A stretch of 64,000 nt of DNA from Saccharomycodes ludwigii (taxonomy: Eukaryota; Ascomycota; Saccharomycetes; Saccharomycodales; Saccharomycodaceae), in contig NC_060202.1 of assembly GCF_020623625.1 (NCBI RefSeq), positions 1,677,501-1,741,500 on the forward strand. The letters are read 5' to 3'. The stretch's first letter is position 1. Every line of letters begins with the position of its first letter. Shown here in pieces: positions 1-11,315 of the stretch. Below the pieces are notes generated by a model. The model ran no database searches, had not been told where the DNA came from, and worked only from the letters and a program-made list of their open reading frames with translations. The position numbers and the translations under genes were made by a program.

Positions 1-392
1 AAAGAAAAGAAAAAGCAAAAACAGAAAACAAGAGAAAGAGAGAGGGAGAAAAAAGATTGAATAAAAATTTTATTTATAGAGTTCTAATCAAATACCTCTT
101 TTTTTATATCATATCTTACAGTTCATTGTTTACTAACATTTACATCATATTATCTTTATGTTCTTTCTTTAAATATTTGTTTGTTTGAGCTGTATTTTGC
201 TGTCCTCTTCTGCATCGAGGTTCTTTTTAACTCTTTTTTCTATTCTTCAAAATTAAAATGTTGTGAAAAAAGAAAGGGACAGACCTCAATTCCAGTCGAG
301 TTATAAATTGGACGAATGCAATCTACGTTTAAAGCTAATAACTATTTAAGTTAGTTCTCTTTGCCTCCTTTTTTTTTTTTTTTCTAATACAG
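1..392. other. 5' flank or intron region of the HBT1-like gene
   Basis: AT-rich sequence with no coding frame that I can support. It contains a perfect TACTAAC heptamer at 131-137, the yeast branch-point consensus, and ends in a long T tract followed by CTAATACAG at 384-392. No GTATGT-type 5' splice site is visible. If the downstream frame is spliced, its first exon probably lies before base 1. A weak alternative is a short exon from ATG 316 to 349 using GTTAGT as donor and an AG at 393-394, but that intron would be only about 45 nt. Confidence 0.4.
388..392 (+). promoter_or_regulatory. candidate 3' splice site (TACAG)
   Basis: A run of about 18 T (with one C nearby) is followed by CTAATACAG, a typical polypyrimidine tract plus YAG acceptor. 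The long downstream frame is open from here, while the same frame hits a stop at 385-387. The first in-frame ATG is hundreds of codons downstream, so the N-terminus must be supplied by another exon or frame. The branch point is uncertain: CTAAT right before the AG, or a more distal TACTAAC at 131-137. Confidence 0.4.
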
Positions 393-3300
393 AGTTCTGA
401 AAAATATTGAAAATAAAGTTGTCCATTCCGGCGATGATGATCATCAAAAAGTGGACGACCAACAGAAGATTTATGATACAAATCCTAACTCTAGCACTGT
501 TAACACCGGTTATAATGACCAGAACCGTACCACTACTAATCCTCATGACAAGTATGAACAAGAAAGAGGCGACAACCGTAAGGAATTTGGTGGGACAGAA
601 GCCATAGAAGAATATTCCGAAAATGGCTTGGGTCAAGGCACTAATGGACTAGTTCCTAAAAATGAAGAGAAATACTCTTCTAAAGAGACCGAGTCTGATG
701 GTAATGATGTCAATAGGTATAATCACAAAGAAACTGCTGGTGCCACTACTGTGCTAGGGGCTGAGGGATTGACTGACACCAGATATAATAATGTTACTGG
801 TAAAGCTGTCGATCAACGTTCTGAACACAAACCCAAAGGTCAACAACGGTACGAAGCTAAACAGCAACAAGAGTCTGGGATTTCTGCTGATCATGATCAT
901 GATCAAAAAAAGCACCATCAACATGATCCATCAGACCTTGATGTCAAGGCTGGTTATAATCCTAATTCCACCGACTATAAACCTACTACCTATTACACTG
1001 AAAGAATTGAACCCTCTGCTTTTGAAAGTTCTACTCATAAGTCGAAAAGTGGTAACAGAAACCCATATACCGCTACTGACGGGGGTGCTACTGCCAGTAC
1101 TACTGTTCCAATTGGATCTGAAGAGAAACACAATACTGGCATTTCTTATAAGAATGATAATGGGACTAATCACTCAGACCAGTATGATTCTATTTTAAAT
1201 CCGAATTCTTCCACAGTATCTGCCACTCTGCCTGAATTAGAAAAAAATAAAGCTTACAAGACTTTTGCTAAATCACAACAGAATACTAAAGGCGGTAATA
1301 ATTTAGGACATGATGCGTATCCAAACACTGCAAATTTTGGTAGTAATAAACATGGTAATGACAAACAAGAAAAGACTCCGAATCAAGGTAATATTAATTC
1401 CAATACTGGGTCTAATAACTCAGACGTTAACCATGTGAAGACTACCATCATAACTTCTACCACAAAATATTATAATAAAGATGGTAAAAACAGTCATTCT
1501 CAAGCTGCAACACCTGCCAAATCTAAACAAATTACCCAAGAAGCTCCAGCTAACAACAGAGGTACTAACAAATATTTGTCTGACAGTGAAAATGCTGCCG
1601 CTGCTACTGCTGCTTCTGTTGCCGCTGCTCATCACACTGTTTCCTCTGGTAACACTAATGCTGGAAACAATGCCACTACTTATTATAACAATACTCACAG
1701 AAACACTGATAATGATCAAAAACTAAACACCAATAGCAATACTTCCAGTTATTTCAAGAACGATCAGAATGCCAATCCATCAGCACAAACAAGTAAAACC
1801 TGGAATTCTGAGGCAACTGCCGTCGATAATGCTATCAAAAAACCTAATTTGGTAAATTCAAAAACTTTACCTGCTACTGCTAATGATACTGATGATTTTA
1901 TTAATAAAAGCCATGAACATGAAATTAAGAGCACTTTGGAAAAGACTCCTGGGTACTTCGTCACTTCTTCTTCTTCTTCTGGAAGTTACAAGACTCCTGC
2001 TAAGCCAACTAGTTCCACCGTTGATCACGAAAAGAGTGCCACCAAAGGTTATGATTATGATTATGATAAGCAATATCCTGTCTTAGATTCTCAAGAAAAA
2101 CAAAAAGACAGTGCCACTGATAGTTTAAACAAAAGCCTTAATAATGGAAAAAAGGATGTTTCAAATTCTTCTTCTTCTTCTCCAAATTATGGATCTGAGG
2201 TTAAAAACAGGCTTGATGAGCAATTTAAGCACGATGCTAAAGCCACTTCAAATCCAAACAAAAGTTATGGTACTTCTGGGACAGGTACTTTGAACGGCGG
2301 TTATGAGGGTGCCTATGGATCCAATAAGGATAGATCACATAACAATACCGACGCCAATCAAAGTAAGACTGTTAGTAATCCAACTTTTGAAACAGAGAAG
2401 GATAACAAGAGCAGTGGCGGATGGCTCAACAGTGCTTTATCAGCTATTGGATTATCCAAGAATGAAAATCAGAATGAAAAGACTGATCATGTTGATGGAA
2501 ATAAACAGGTTGATTATAGGGACAAAAAGGACGATGTAACTTACCCAAACACACAAGAAAGCAACAAAGTTGTTAATAACAATGACAATTTTTCTAGTAT
2601 GAATGATGATAACAACCTCTACAATTCTCCAAAGTACGTGAATGATTATGATCGTGACTTACATAATTCTCCAGACAATCTAACTGGTGATATTGCTCAA
2701 GGTAAAAAATATTCTCCCAAGAATTTGACTGCTAGTCGTGACCATTACGATGAATATGACGATAGTAACTTAGAACAAATCAGTACTCCTATTGCTGCCA
2801 GTACTAATAGGAATTACTCTGGTTCTAAAGCAACTAATAAGCAGCCAGTGGTCACCTCCAACCAGGACAATAAGACTACCTTGTATGGTACAAACACTCA
2901 TCCAAAGAAATCATCTAAAAACTCATCTGATTCGCCTCTTAATGATACTGCTGGCTATCAAACTTCTACTAACAAGCCAGTAGTTACCTCCAACGAGGAC
3001 AATAGGTATGGTACTGACAATAAGACTACCTTGTATGGTACAAACACTCATTCAAAGAAATCATCTAAAAGCTCATCTGATTCGCCTCTTAATGATACTG
3101 CTGGCTATCAAACTTCTACTAACAAGCCAGTAGTTACCTCCAACGAGGACAATAGGTATGCTACTGACAATAAGACTACCTTGTATGGTACAAACACTCA
3201 TCCAAAGAAATCATCTAAAAACTCATCTGATTCGCCTCTTAATGATACTGCTGGCTATCAAACTTCTACTAACAAGCCAGTAGTTACCTCCAACGAGGAC

Positions 3301-4314
3301 AATAGGTATGCTACTGATAATAAGACTACTTTGCATGGTACAAACACTCATTCAAAGAAATCATCTAAAAGCTCATCTGATTCGCCTCTTAATGATACTG
3401 CTGGCTATCAAACTTCTACTAACAAGCCAGTAGTTACCTCCAACGAGGACAATAGGTATGGTACTGACAATAAGACTACCTTGTATGGTACAAACACTCA
3501 TTCAAAGAAATCATCTAAAAGCTCATCTGATTCGCCTCTTAATGATACTGCTGGCTATCAAACTTCTACTAACAAGCCAGTAGTTACCTCCAACGAGGAC
3601 AATAGGTATGGTACTGACAATAAGACTACCTTGTATGGTACAAACACTCATTCAAGGAAATCATCTAAAGGCCCATCTGATTCGCCTCTTAATGATACTG
3701 CTGGCTATCAAACTTCTACTAACAAGCCAGCAGTTACCTCCAACGAGGACAATAGGTATGCTACTGACAATAAGAATACCTTGCAAGGTACAAATACTCG
3801 TTCAAGGAAATCATCTAAAGGCTCATCTGATTTGCCTCTTAATGATACCGAGTTCTCCGATGTTGGTTACAAAACTTCCACAAAGACAACGACTGGTACA
3901 TTTTTGGGTGAAAAAATCAACATTGTGGATGCCTTTAAAAGTTCAGGAAGAAGAAAATCTAGTATCAGTAGTAATGAAATAAGCACTAATAGATTGACGA
4001 CATCTACCAGCCATGGAACTAATACTATTTCTGGTAATGATAGTACCACCCGTAAACTTAAGGAATCAATTGATTTAAATAGAAGGGAATTTGGCAATTG
4101 TAACAGCTTAGTTGATCCTTCTAAGCCAACTTATAGTATTGATAACATTAAAACTGATTATAGTGCTAATGACAAATCGTCAGTCCCCAGAAGTATTGTC
4201 AATAACCAAAACGATCCTGAAAATGTTGGAGATGCTACTGCCACAGCTAGTACAACCGGTATTATGAATGGGAAGATTGGGAACCAAACCAATAAAGAGA
4301 CCTCTATTTTGTGA
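393..4314 (+). CDS. HBT1: HBT1-like large low-complexity protein, 3' exon
   Basis: A frame of about 1,300 codons ending in TGA at 4312-4314, very rich in Asn, Ser, Thr, Lys and Asp. It has no recognisable enzymatic domain, signal peptide or membrane segment and is probably disordered. Identification rests mainly on position: it lies next to WHI3/WHI4, where S. cerevisiae has HBT1 (YDL223C, also low complexity, about 1,046 aa; a Hub1-interacting protein involved in mating-projection morphology) and its paralog region YNL195C. Residues encoded by 2836-3840 form a 50-aa tandem repeat. A short segment near 2420-2460 (GGWLNSALSAIGLSK) is one of the few hydrophobic/amphipathic patches. The frame has no ATG near its beginning (GTG at 451 is not a credible start), so the 5' end is incomplete here: either an upstream exon joins at 393, or a base is missing in the A5 run at 446-450 after ATG 434. 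The symbol is tentative. Confidence 0.5.
2836..3850 (+). repeat. 150-bp coding minisatellite, about 7 units
   Basis: Units begin at 2836 (shortened, 135 bp), 2971, 3121, 3271, 3421, 3571 and 3721, a strict 150-bp (50-codon) period. Units differ by only a few bases, for example Tyr-Gly versus Tyr-Ala after Arg and Pro versus Ser before Lys-Lys. The last unit degenerates near 3850. Each unit encodes motifs such as NKPVVTSNEDNRY, TLYGTNTH and SSDSPLNDTAGYQTST. The near identity points to recent expansion or ongoing gene conversion within the HBT1-like frame. Confidence 0.95.
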
Positions 4315-5156
4315 AGCTAACTATATCATGTTTTTGGTTTATACTTTTAAATTTTTATTATTTTATTTTATTTTATTTTGAAACTACATGATGCATTTCA
4401 ATACACAGGAATGGTTTTTTTTTTTTTTTTGCTTTTGAAATGGTATTGTTAGCTACTTTGTGTAGAAACTTTATTTTTTTATAATTATTATATTTAGTGT
4501 ACCCTACCTTTTTGGTAATGGCAGTGAACCTGGAGGTGGCAGACGCGTTTCTTTTTTTTTTTTTTTTTTAATTTAAAACTGTTTTTTTTATTATGATTTA
4601 AACTCTTTTTATATTGTTTATTAGTTTGTCTTGTAGTTTGTAGTTTGTAGTTTTCTTCAATTGCATAGACAAACGACATTTGTCAGACCGCGGTGCACAA
4701 GTCTTTTATTATTATTAACACGACAAATATAAATAAATATACAAAATTTGAAATCTCCGTGATTTTGATTTTGGTGTAATAGAAATGATGCGGTTGTTTT
4801 TTTTAATTTTGTTTTTTAATTGGCGGTAAAATCATAGGTAAAATCATGTTTAGCCGCCCAAGTGTTTAACGTGTCAAAAATGTGTGGCTTGTTTAACACG
4901 TATCGTTGTTGTATATCTTAAAAATAAATCACTTATCTTCTCCCTCTTTTTCATCTATATTTCTATTTCTATTTCCATTTCCATTTCCATTTCTTTTTTG
5001 TGTTACAGATTAAAATAAAGGTCAGTTTAGTTATATTCCAAAGTTTTTCTTGTTTATCATCTATATCTATATCTATACACACATTATTTAATGATAATTC
5101 TATATATACATATATATATATATATATAAAAGTACAAAAAATCAAAGAAACAAGAA
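4315..5156. other. intergenic, HBT1-like to Asn-rich gene
   Basis: AT-rich spacer between two genes on the + strand: terminator of the first and promoter of the second. It holds T tracts (about 4417 and 4552), an ACGCGT box at 4543-4548, a (TTTCCA/TTTCTA)n pyrimidine stretch near 4957-4994, and a TA-alternating run at 5101-5128, about 30 bp before the next ATG. No RNA gene was recognised. Confidence 0.6.
4543..4548. promoter_or_regulatory. ACGCGT box (MCB-like)
   Basis: Palindromic ACGCGT matches the MluI cell-cycle box bound by MBF in yeasts. It lies about 610 bp upstream of the gene starting at 5157 and 230 bp past the HBT1-like stop. Distance and single copy make function uncertain; this is a motif match only. 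Confidence 0.25.
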
Positions 5157-6334
5157 ATGGTTAAAAATTACAATAATTTCAGTTCTAATAGCAATATGAC
5201 TTCTCCTGGTACTAACAATCGAACTACTATCGGCGGTAGCAGTGGCATTTCCATTTACAATAATAACAACAATAAAACAAGAGCAAAAAAAAAAAAAACA
5301 CCAAAGTGTCCAGTTTTAACAACAACAATAATAACGGAAACTCCAATAATATCAAACAATTTACTAATGCTAGTTACCAGAACAAATATGTCACTCCATC
5401 ATCATCTTTACCACAACTCCAGACACCTCTTAATGTCACGAATAATATCAACAACAATGCTGCTCCCTGCCCAAACAACAATAGCAACAGCCAAAATTGC
5501 ACAAATATTTTTACCACTGCCAATGGTGCAAACACTAAAAACAACAGTGAGAATCTTAAGCACCTAGGTTCAACAAGTGGCGAGTTTAAATTTAAAATAA
5601 GCAGTAATAATGGCAATAGTAATAACATGACTGAAATTAAACAAAAGTTGACCTCAACTTCATTGCTATTATCAAAGTCAGTGCAAACTGTACCCATTTC
5701 AGAAATCCAATTGTCAAATTCTTTTATTTATAATACCACTAATACCAACAACATTGGAAAAGATTTACCTTTTGATTTAAAAAACAATTCTACTCTACTA
5801 TTCACCCAGGAAAATCTTTATTCTGATACTAATACTAACTGTAGTACTGATAGTACTACTAGCAGTAGAAGATCCAGCCAGATATCCACTGTTTCTTCCG
5901 TTTTTAGCGTTGACATGCCAACGAATGATGTAAAACGTTTTTATTCCAAATCTATTAATAATGATAAGAAGGAAACAAAAGGGGGAAAACAGGAAAAATA
6001 TAAAAAAAATGAATACTATTATGAAAAAAAAAATAATAGTATTCTTCCAATGGATTTATCTAATATTACATTTGATACTGATGTTGGCAATAACAATTCT
6101 ACGACTTCTATAGATTTGGGTCAAAAAAACTTGTCGTTAAATGAACAACGAATTATAAAAAATTTACTAGATTGCTTAGATACACAACAGTTATTAAAAA
6201 TGATATACGCGGCACCAGCTGTGGTTCCGTCAAAGTATGATCACGTTGATTCCAACGATTACAATCAAAACAAAAGGGATTACACTGGCTGGTTAGAAAC
6301 ACCTTCCTGTTGCAATTTAGATAGGAAGATATAA
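5157..6334 (+). CDS. Asn-rich protein at the SLZ1 position, interrupted at a poly-A run
   Basis: Starts at ATG 5157, preceded by a TA-rich leader. Frame 1 encodes an Asn/Ser/Thr-rich N-terminus, then meets a run of 14 A at 5285-5298. After the run the Asn-rich pattern continues in another frame, through to TAA at 6332-6334. One additional A would join them into about 392 residues. The C-terminal part has a more ordered segment (LSLNEQRIIKNLLDCLDTQQ, then LLKMIYAAPAVVPSKYDH) that looks like a helical domain. I do not recognise the family. By position, between HBT1 and WHI3, the S. cerevisiae counterpart would be SLZ1 (YNL196C, a meiotic component of the Ime4 mRNA-methylation complex), but I see no sequence evidence for that. 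Most likely a real gene with a homopolymer base-call error; a genuinely disrupted gene cannot be excluded. Confidence 0.6.
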
Positions 6335-8404
6335 AAATAAGATTAAATAAAGAAAATTTTATTATCCAATTATCTATTAATGACCAAAGGTAGAGAAACT
6401 ATGCCTTTATAAGATGATAGCTATTTACTTTGAATAAGCTTTTAAAAGATAATTATAAAGCGCATGAGAGTATGTTTATTTAACCACATATGTGATTCTG
6501 CTGTGCGATAATTCTGCAAACACTGCTGGCAAATCAAAGACAAAAAAAAAAAAAACAAAAAAAAAAATCTTTTAACTTTAAATAAAATATTGATACCCGT
6601 GTTAAAATTCATTTACGGTTTTAAGAGACTATTATATAGATTAATATGCATTTTTGTTTTTTTTTCCCATTTGCTCTACGTACATTTTTTTTTTTTTTTT
6701 TTTTTTTTTTATTTGCTTTCATTTGCTGTCATTATTTAATACATTATATGAGATTAACACTGTTATGATGTTTTTTATTATTATCTTAGCTGTGCTGAAA
6801 TTTTTTTCACATACGCAACTTGTTCTTTTTTAAGCCAGCGTATGTATCAGCACGAGGTGAATTGGTATTACCAGGTAGAGTTGTTTTTTGTGTCATTCAT
6901 ACTTTTCTATTTGATCTGCAGTGTATTCTGTGTGTACGTTAAAGGTACAGGTTAGTTAAATAATACGTTGCTCAGGAAATTAAAAATTAGAAAAAAAAAA
7001 AAAAAAAAAAAAAAAGGGTTGAGTACATTTTAAGCTTGTATTTAAACCCATTGCTTTTATTACTGAGACATTAGTGATGGTATCTGCGCGAGCGACTTAG
7101 GAAAGGCAGGGAGAAGTACCTTTTTTTTTTTTTGTTGTTGTTGTTGTTTTTCCTATTTAGGCTTTTAATCAACATGCTTTATTTTTATATGCTTTATCAT
7201 TGATATGCTGAATAAAAGCGTAGCAAAAATGGTTCAGGTATTTTTTTGAGGTTTATGTAACCACTAAAAAGAAAAAAAAAAATAAATAAATAAATAAATA
7301 AATAAACTAATCCAAGTATTTTTGTACGAAGGTGTATTTGTGTAATGCTGGAAATGAATTACCAAAATAAATAAAGAATATTATTAAAACGTTAAAAAAA
7401 AAAATTTTTTTTATTTTTTTTTTCTCTCAAATGTTTTCTATTAAAACTATTTTTCAATTTTTAAGCTTTGCTCACCTCTGGAAAGGCTAACACTTTTTGC
7501 CTCCCCTTCTTCCTTTTCTTCTACCTTTTATTTTTTTTTTTTTTTTTATTTTTTTTTTTTACTTTACTTTACCTTTCTTTTTATCTCTTACCTTTGCTCA
7601 TGTTTGAGGTGTTGCAACTTCATTTATACATTTGAGTATTTCTTTTCTTTTTACTTTCACTCTTACTTTCCCTCTGACCTTCTCCATATTTTTTTTTTGA
7701 ATAATCTTAACTCTAATATAGTTATTTTCCTTTCTTTCAATTACAAAAAAAAATCACCAATATTCTTTTTTTTTTCCTTTTTTTTTTTCTTCTTTCTTTT
7801 ATTTGTTTATTTTTTTTTTTATTTTTGTTTTTGTTTTTCTGTTTTCTTTTCTTCCCATTTAGTTGTGAATATATACTAAAGGATTAAGAAGCATCACCAA
7901 CAGTTACACCAAGAGAATTAACAAGAATACTAGCAACAGTAAAGGTATCTGCAAAAATTACTACTACGTAGAAACTACCCTTTTCTTTTCCCCTTGGTTT
8001 TTTATTCATATTTATATATATATATTTCTTTTTTTTTTTTTTTTTTTTTTTTCCTCTATTGCACAACTAACTCAAACCAAGAAATTATATTAACAAACTA
8101 AACAACTAACTAAAAAAACAAAAAAAAAAAACAAAAAAAAAAAGACAAAAAACAAAAAAAAAACACTCAAATTTCCTTTTTTCTTTCTTTTCTTTTTTTT
8201 TATCCCCATCCCCCATTATTTTACATTTTATATATCTATTTATCATTTTGCCACGGAAATCATCGTCAATTAATATTGCAATAATTTATAGTTGGGGTTT
8301 TTCTACATTTTAGTTTATTACAAGTATAGATTCATTTGGCATATAATACAAAAAGAATACAACACAAAGGTAACGAGGCTTACTAAAAAAAAAAAATATT
8401 ATCA
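6335..8404. other. 2.07-kb intergenic region upstream of WHI3/WHI4
   Basis: The longest gene-free stretch in the window. It consists mostly of A/T homopolymers (for example 6687-6710, 6991-7015, 7531-7560, 8031-8051), an (AAAT)n run near 7279-7308, and a pyrimidine-rich stretch at 7500-7860 that opens a 91-codon Phe/Ser-only frame with no credible coding character. The last 400 bp are purine-poor, then A-rich just before the ATG, consistent with a long promoter plus 5' UTR. The patches at 6780-6960 and 7040-7125 are less biased in composition and could hold a regulatory site or small RNA, but I could not assign one. Confidence 0.6.
7279..7308. repeat. (AAAT)n microsatellite
   Basis: Simple tetranucleotide repeat of about seven copies following an A run, in the WHI3/WHI4 upstream region. 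No function is implied. Confidence 0.85.
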
Positions 8405-8567
8405 ATGCCTCTGATAACTCATCAACCACAAATGGATATTTCTGGAACAACAACAGCCTTTGGCTACGGTGTTCACAAAACTATATCATCAACAAGTTCA
8501 GAAAATGGGCATTTGCTAACTAGTACCACCTCTAACACTTCACCTGTCCATAATTCTCATTTAGTTA

Positions 8568-8608
<41 letters not shown>

Positions 8609-10543
8609 CAACAGCAACAACAAGAACCGCCAATCCAACTTGCAAATATGTTGAATAATTTTTCATTTTCAAGTCAGCAAACAAACAGAGGTCAGTTTTT
8701 TTTGATTATTAAAAATATACCCTCTGATATAACATATAGAGAAGCATATTTTGTTTTTTCACTAGCACAAGGAGTTTTAGATGTTGAATTAATATTACAA
8801 GAAAACGGCGAAAAAGTTATTAGGGCTTTATTCAATTCCTTAAATTTAGTTATTCAATATGCCAACTTGATAGAATCCAAATCAACTCTATTTGGCCAAT
8901 TTTTCCCTTTCAAGTCATTTGCAGAAATTGTTGATTGTTTAACTCTTCAGCAAGTTGCGTTTAAACAACCGTCTTCCAGTAATGGCCCAAGTTCTGTAAT
9001 ATCACCACCTGGTACTTCTGGTAAAAGGCCAAGTTTGCTACAACAACGTTCTATTTTTTCATTTTCCGATCCATTCGACGCAGGTAACAATAGTAATAAT
9101 ATTACTACTGGTAACAATAACAGCAACAACACCACCACCACCACCACCAACAACAACACTACTGTTACTAATGCTATCAATGGTATTACTTCTAATAATT
9201 CTAACACTGGTTGTTCTAACAGCATTCAAGCTACTAATGTTAATAATAGTCATATTCAACAACATCATCATTCAGCAAATGATATTATGATTGGCAGCGG
9301 TACAACAGGCAGTAATGGTGTTAATAATACTACTGCGGTTAGTACTCCATTGAAATCATATGATCCAGGAAAAGCATTTTTGTACATGGAACAACAACAG
9401 GAAGACTTGCATGCTTTAAATATTTGGAATAGCTCAAACCACCATCATAGTCTTAATAATAATAACAGCAGCAGCAATACTAACAATACTTCGTTGGTAG
9501 CTCAAACTACAACTTTGAGCAATAATTTTGTTGGACAACAACAACAACCCCAAACTCCTACGATGGAATGGAGTGGCTCCAGAAATCCAAGTTTTTTTAA
9601 TCCGTCATCATCATCATCATCAACAATAATTAATACTAGCATGAATAAAGCGGCCAATAATGTAATTGGTTCACAAAACAACAATATTAATAATAGCAAT
9701 ACTAATGGGTTCATAGTAAACTCAAGTGTATCTTCCAATACAACACATAGTAATGATATTAATAACAATAAAAATAATAATACATCAGCTTCATCGTCTG
9801 CGGGAGGTAATATACACTTGGGTTTGAATAAAACTCGTTCTTTATCTTCTTCCACTGGGAATTTAAGTGACGTTGCAGATGCTTTAAATGAAGGCAATAA
9901 CGGTACTAACAATACTAATAGCAATGGTAGCAATAACAATTTATTAAGCAACGGCTTTCCACATGTAACCAGAACACGTAGCGATAACAATTCAAGTACT
10001 GGCCAGTCAAACACACCACAAAAAACTTCTGTTTCATCCACATTTGCCACAATAAGTGGTATTACCGAGGAAGATTTGAATTTATTAGCACGTGTTCCGC
10101 CACCAGCTAATCCAGCAGACCAAAATCCACCTTGTAATACTTTGTATGTAGGTAATTTACCGCCTGATGCTACTGAACATGAGTTGCGTACGCTATTTTC
10201 TACTCAGAAGGGATTCCGCAGATTGTCTTTCCGTAATAAGAATAATAGTAGTGGAAACAATCATGGTCCTATGTGTTTCGTCGAGTTTGAAGATGTTATT
10301 CATGCTACTAGAGCTTTGGGTACTTTATATGGGAGTCATTTACCAAGATCAGGGAATAGTAATGGTAACAACAATAACAATAGTAACAAAGGTGGTATCC
10401 GGTTAAGTTTTTCCAAAAATCCATTGGGAGTTCGTAGTAGCGGAAATACTACTGGTTTAAGAAGGAGTGGTGGTTACAATAGTCATCATGCATCTACTAC
10501 AACGTCATCCGAAGGCCATACCTATTCTAATTCCTACAAGTGA
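8405..10543 (+). CDS. WHI3: Whi3/Whi4-family RNA-binding protein
   Basis: A 712-residue protein. A Gln run of about 17 residues begins near residue 57. A degenerate N-terminal RRM-like segment ([12 protein letters not shown]) starts near residue 97. The middle is Asn/Ser-rich and disordered. A canonical C-terminal RRM begins near residue 577, with RNP2 [15 protein letters not shown] and RNP1 [10 protein letters not shown], ending in [15 protein letters not shown]. That last block is a hallmark of S. cerevisiae Whi3 and Whi4. Those proteins bind mRNAs such as CLN3, restrain G1 cyclin activity and set cell size, and Whi3 forms polyQ-dependent assemblies. A single gene here would be the pre-duplication ancestor of both paralogs, so the symbol stands for the WHI3/WHI4 pair. 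Start ATG at 8405 follows an A-rich leader. Confidence 0.95.
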
Positions 10544-11315
10544 AGATGTTGTTATAGTATCACTTTCTTTGTGGTTGCTTCTATCTTTACGTGTTGTAAT
10601 TAGTATGTATATCTATGAATATATATTATGACTGGTCAGTTTGAAAAACATATTGTAGCTCTATGTTTATTATTATTATTATTATTAACGCGGTAAACCA
10701 AGTTTTTTTTTTCTGTGACTTACTTGTTATTATGTTGGCATTAATTTATATATATATATATATATACTTTTTTTTTTTTTTGATTTATATATTTATTTTA
10801 TATATGTTGTGTTATTATTTCTTATATTGATTATTTGCTTATTTAGTAAAGTTTTTTTTTTCTTTCGTGATTGATTAATATGGTCGGGGTTGTCTTCATT
10901 ATCTTGATTTTCTTGATTTTCTTGATCTTCATCTTCATTCGTAGATGACAAAAAAAAAAAAAAAAAAAAGTTATATATACTTTTATACGATATGCCTCTT
11001 AGCCAAAAATGAAAAAGCTTAGCTCACATACAATAATACCTTTTTTTTTCTTAATTTATTTAAAAGTTCAATTAATAATATACCTTACCTACTGTTTAGC
11101 CCTATAAGCATCCATTATTTAATGATAAAAAAAAATTTAATCTTTCACTTTTTTCCCTTCCTTTTTTTTTTATTTTATTTTTTTTGATAAAGTGTGCAGA
11201 GGCACTATAGTCAAATAAAATTACTAACGGGAAAAAAACAAGACAAAACAAAAGAAATAAATTTATTCTTACTGGATATTCATAACAGAGAATAATCACA
11301 ACCAATTCGATTACT
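10544..11315. other. intergenic, WHI3/WHI4 to SHS1
   Basis: AT-rich spacer between tandem + strand genes. It contains an (ATT)n stretch near 10667-10686, a TA-alternating run at 10749-10766, an 18-A run near 10951-10968, and direct copies of CTTGATTTT/CTTGATCTT near 10902-10930. No RNA gene recognised. Confidence 0.6.

Noticed and set aside
7604-7879. 91-codon open frame in the WHI3/WHI4 upstream region
   Set aside because: Almost only Phe, Ser, Leu and Tyr from pyrimidine tracts; begins at TTG or similar rather than a good ATG context, and overlaps the likely 5' UTR.
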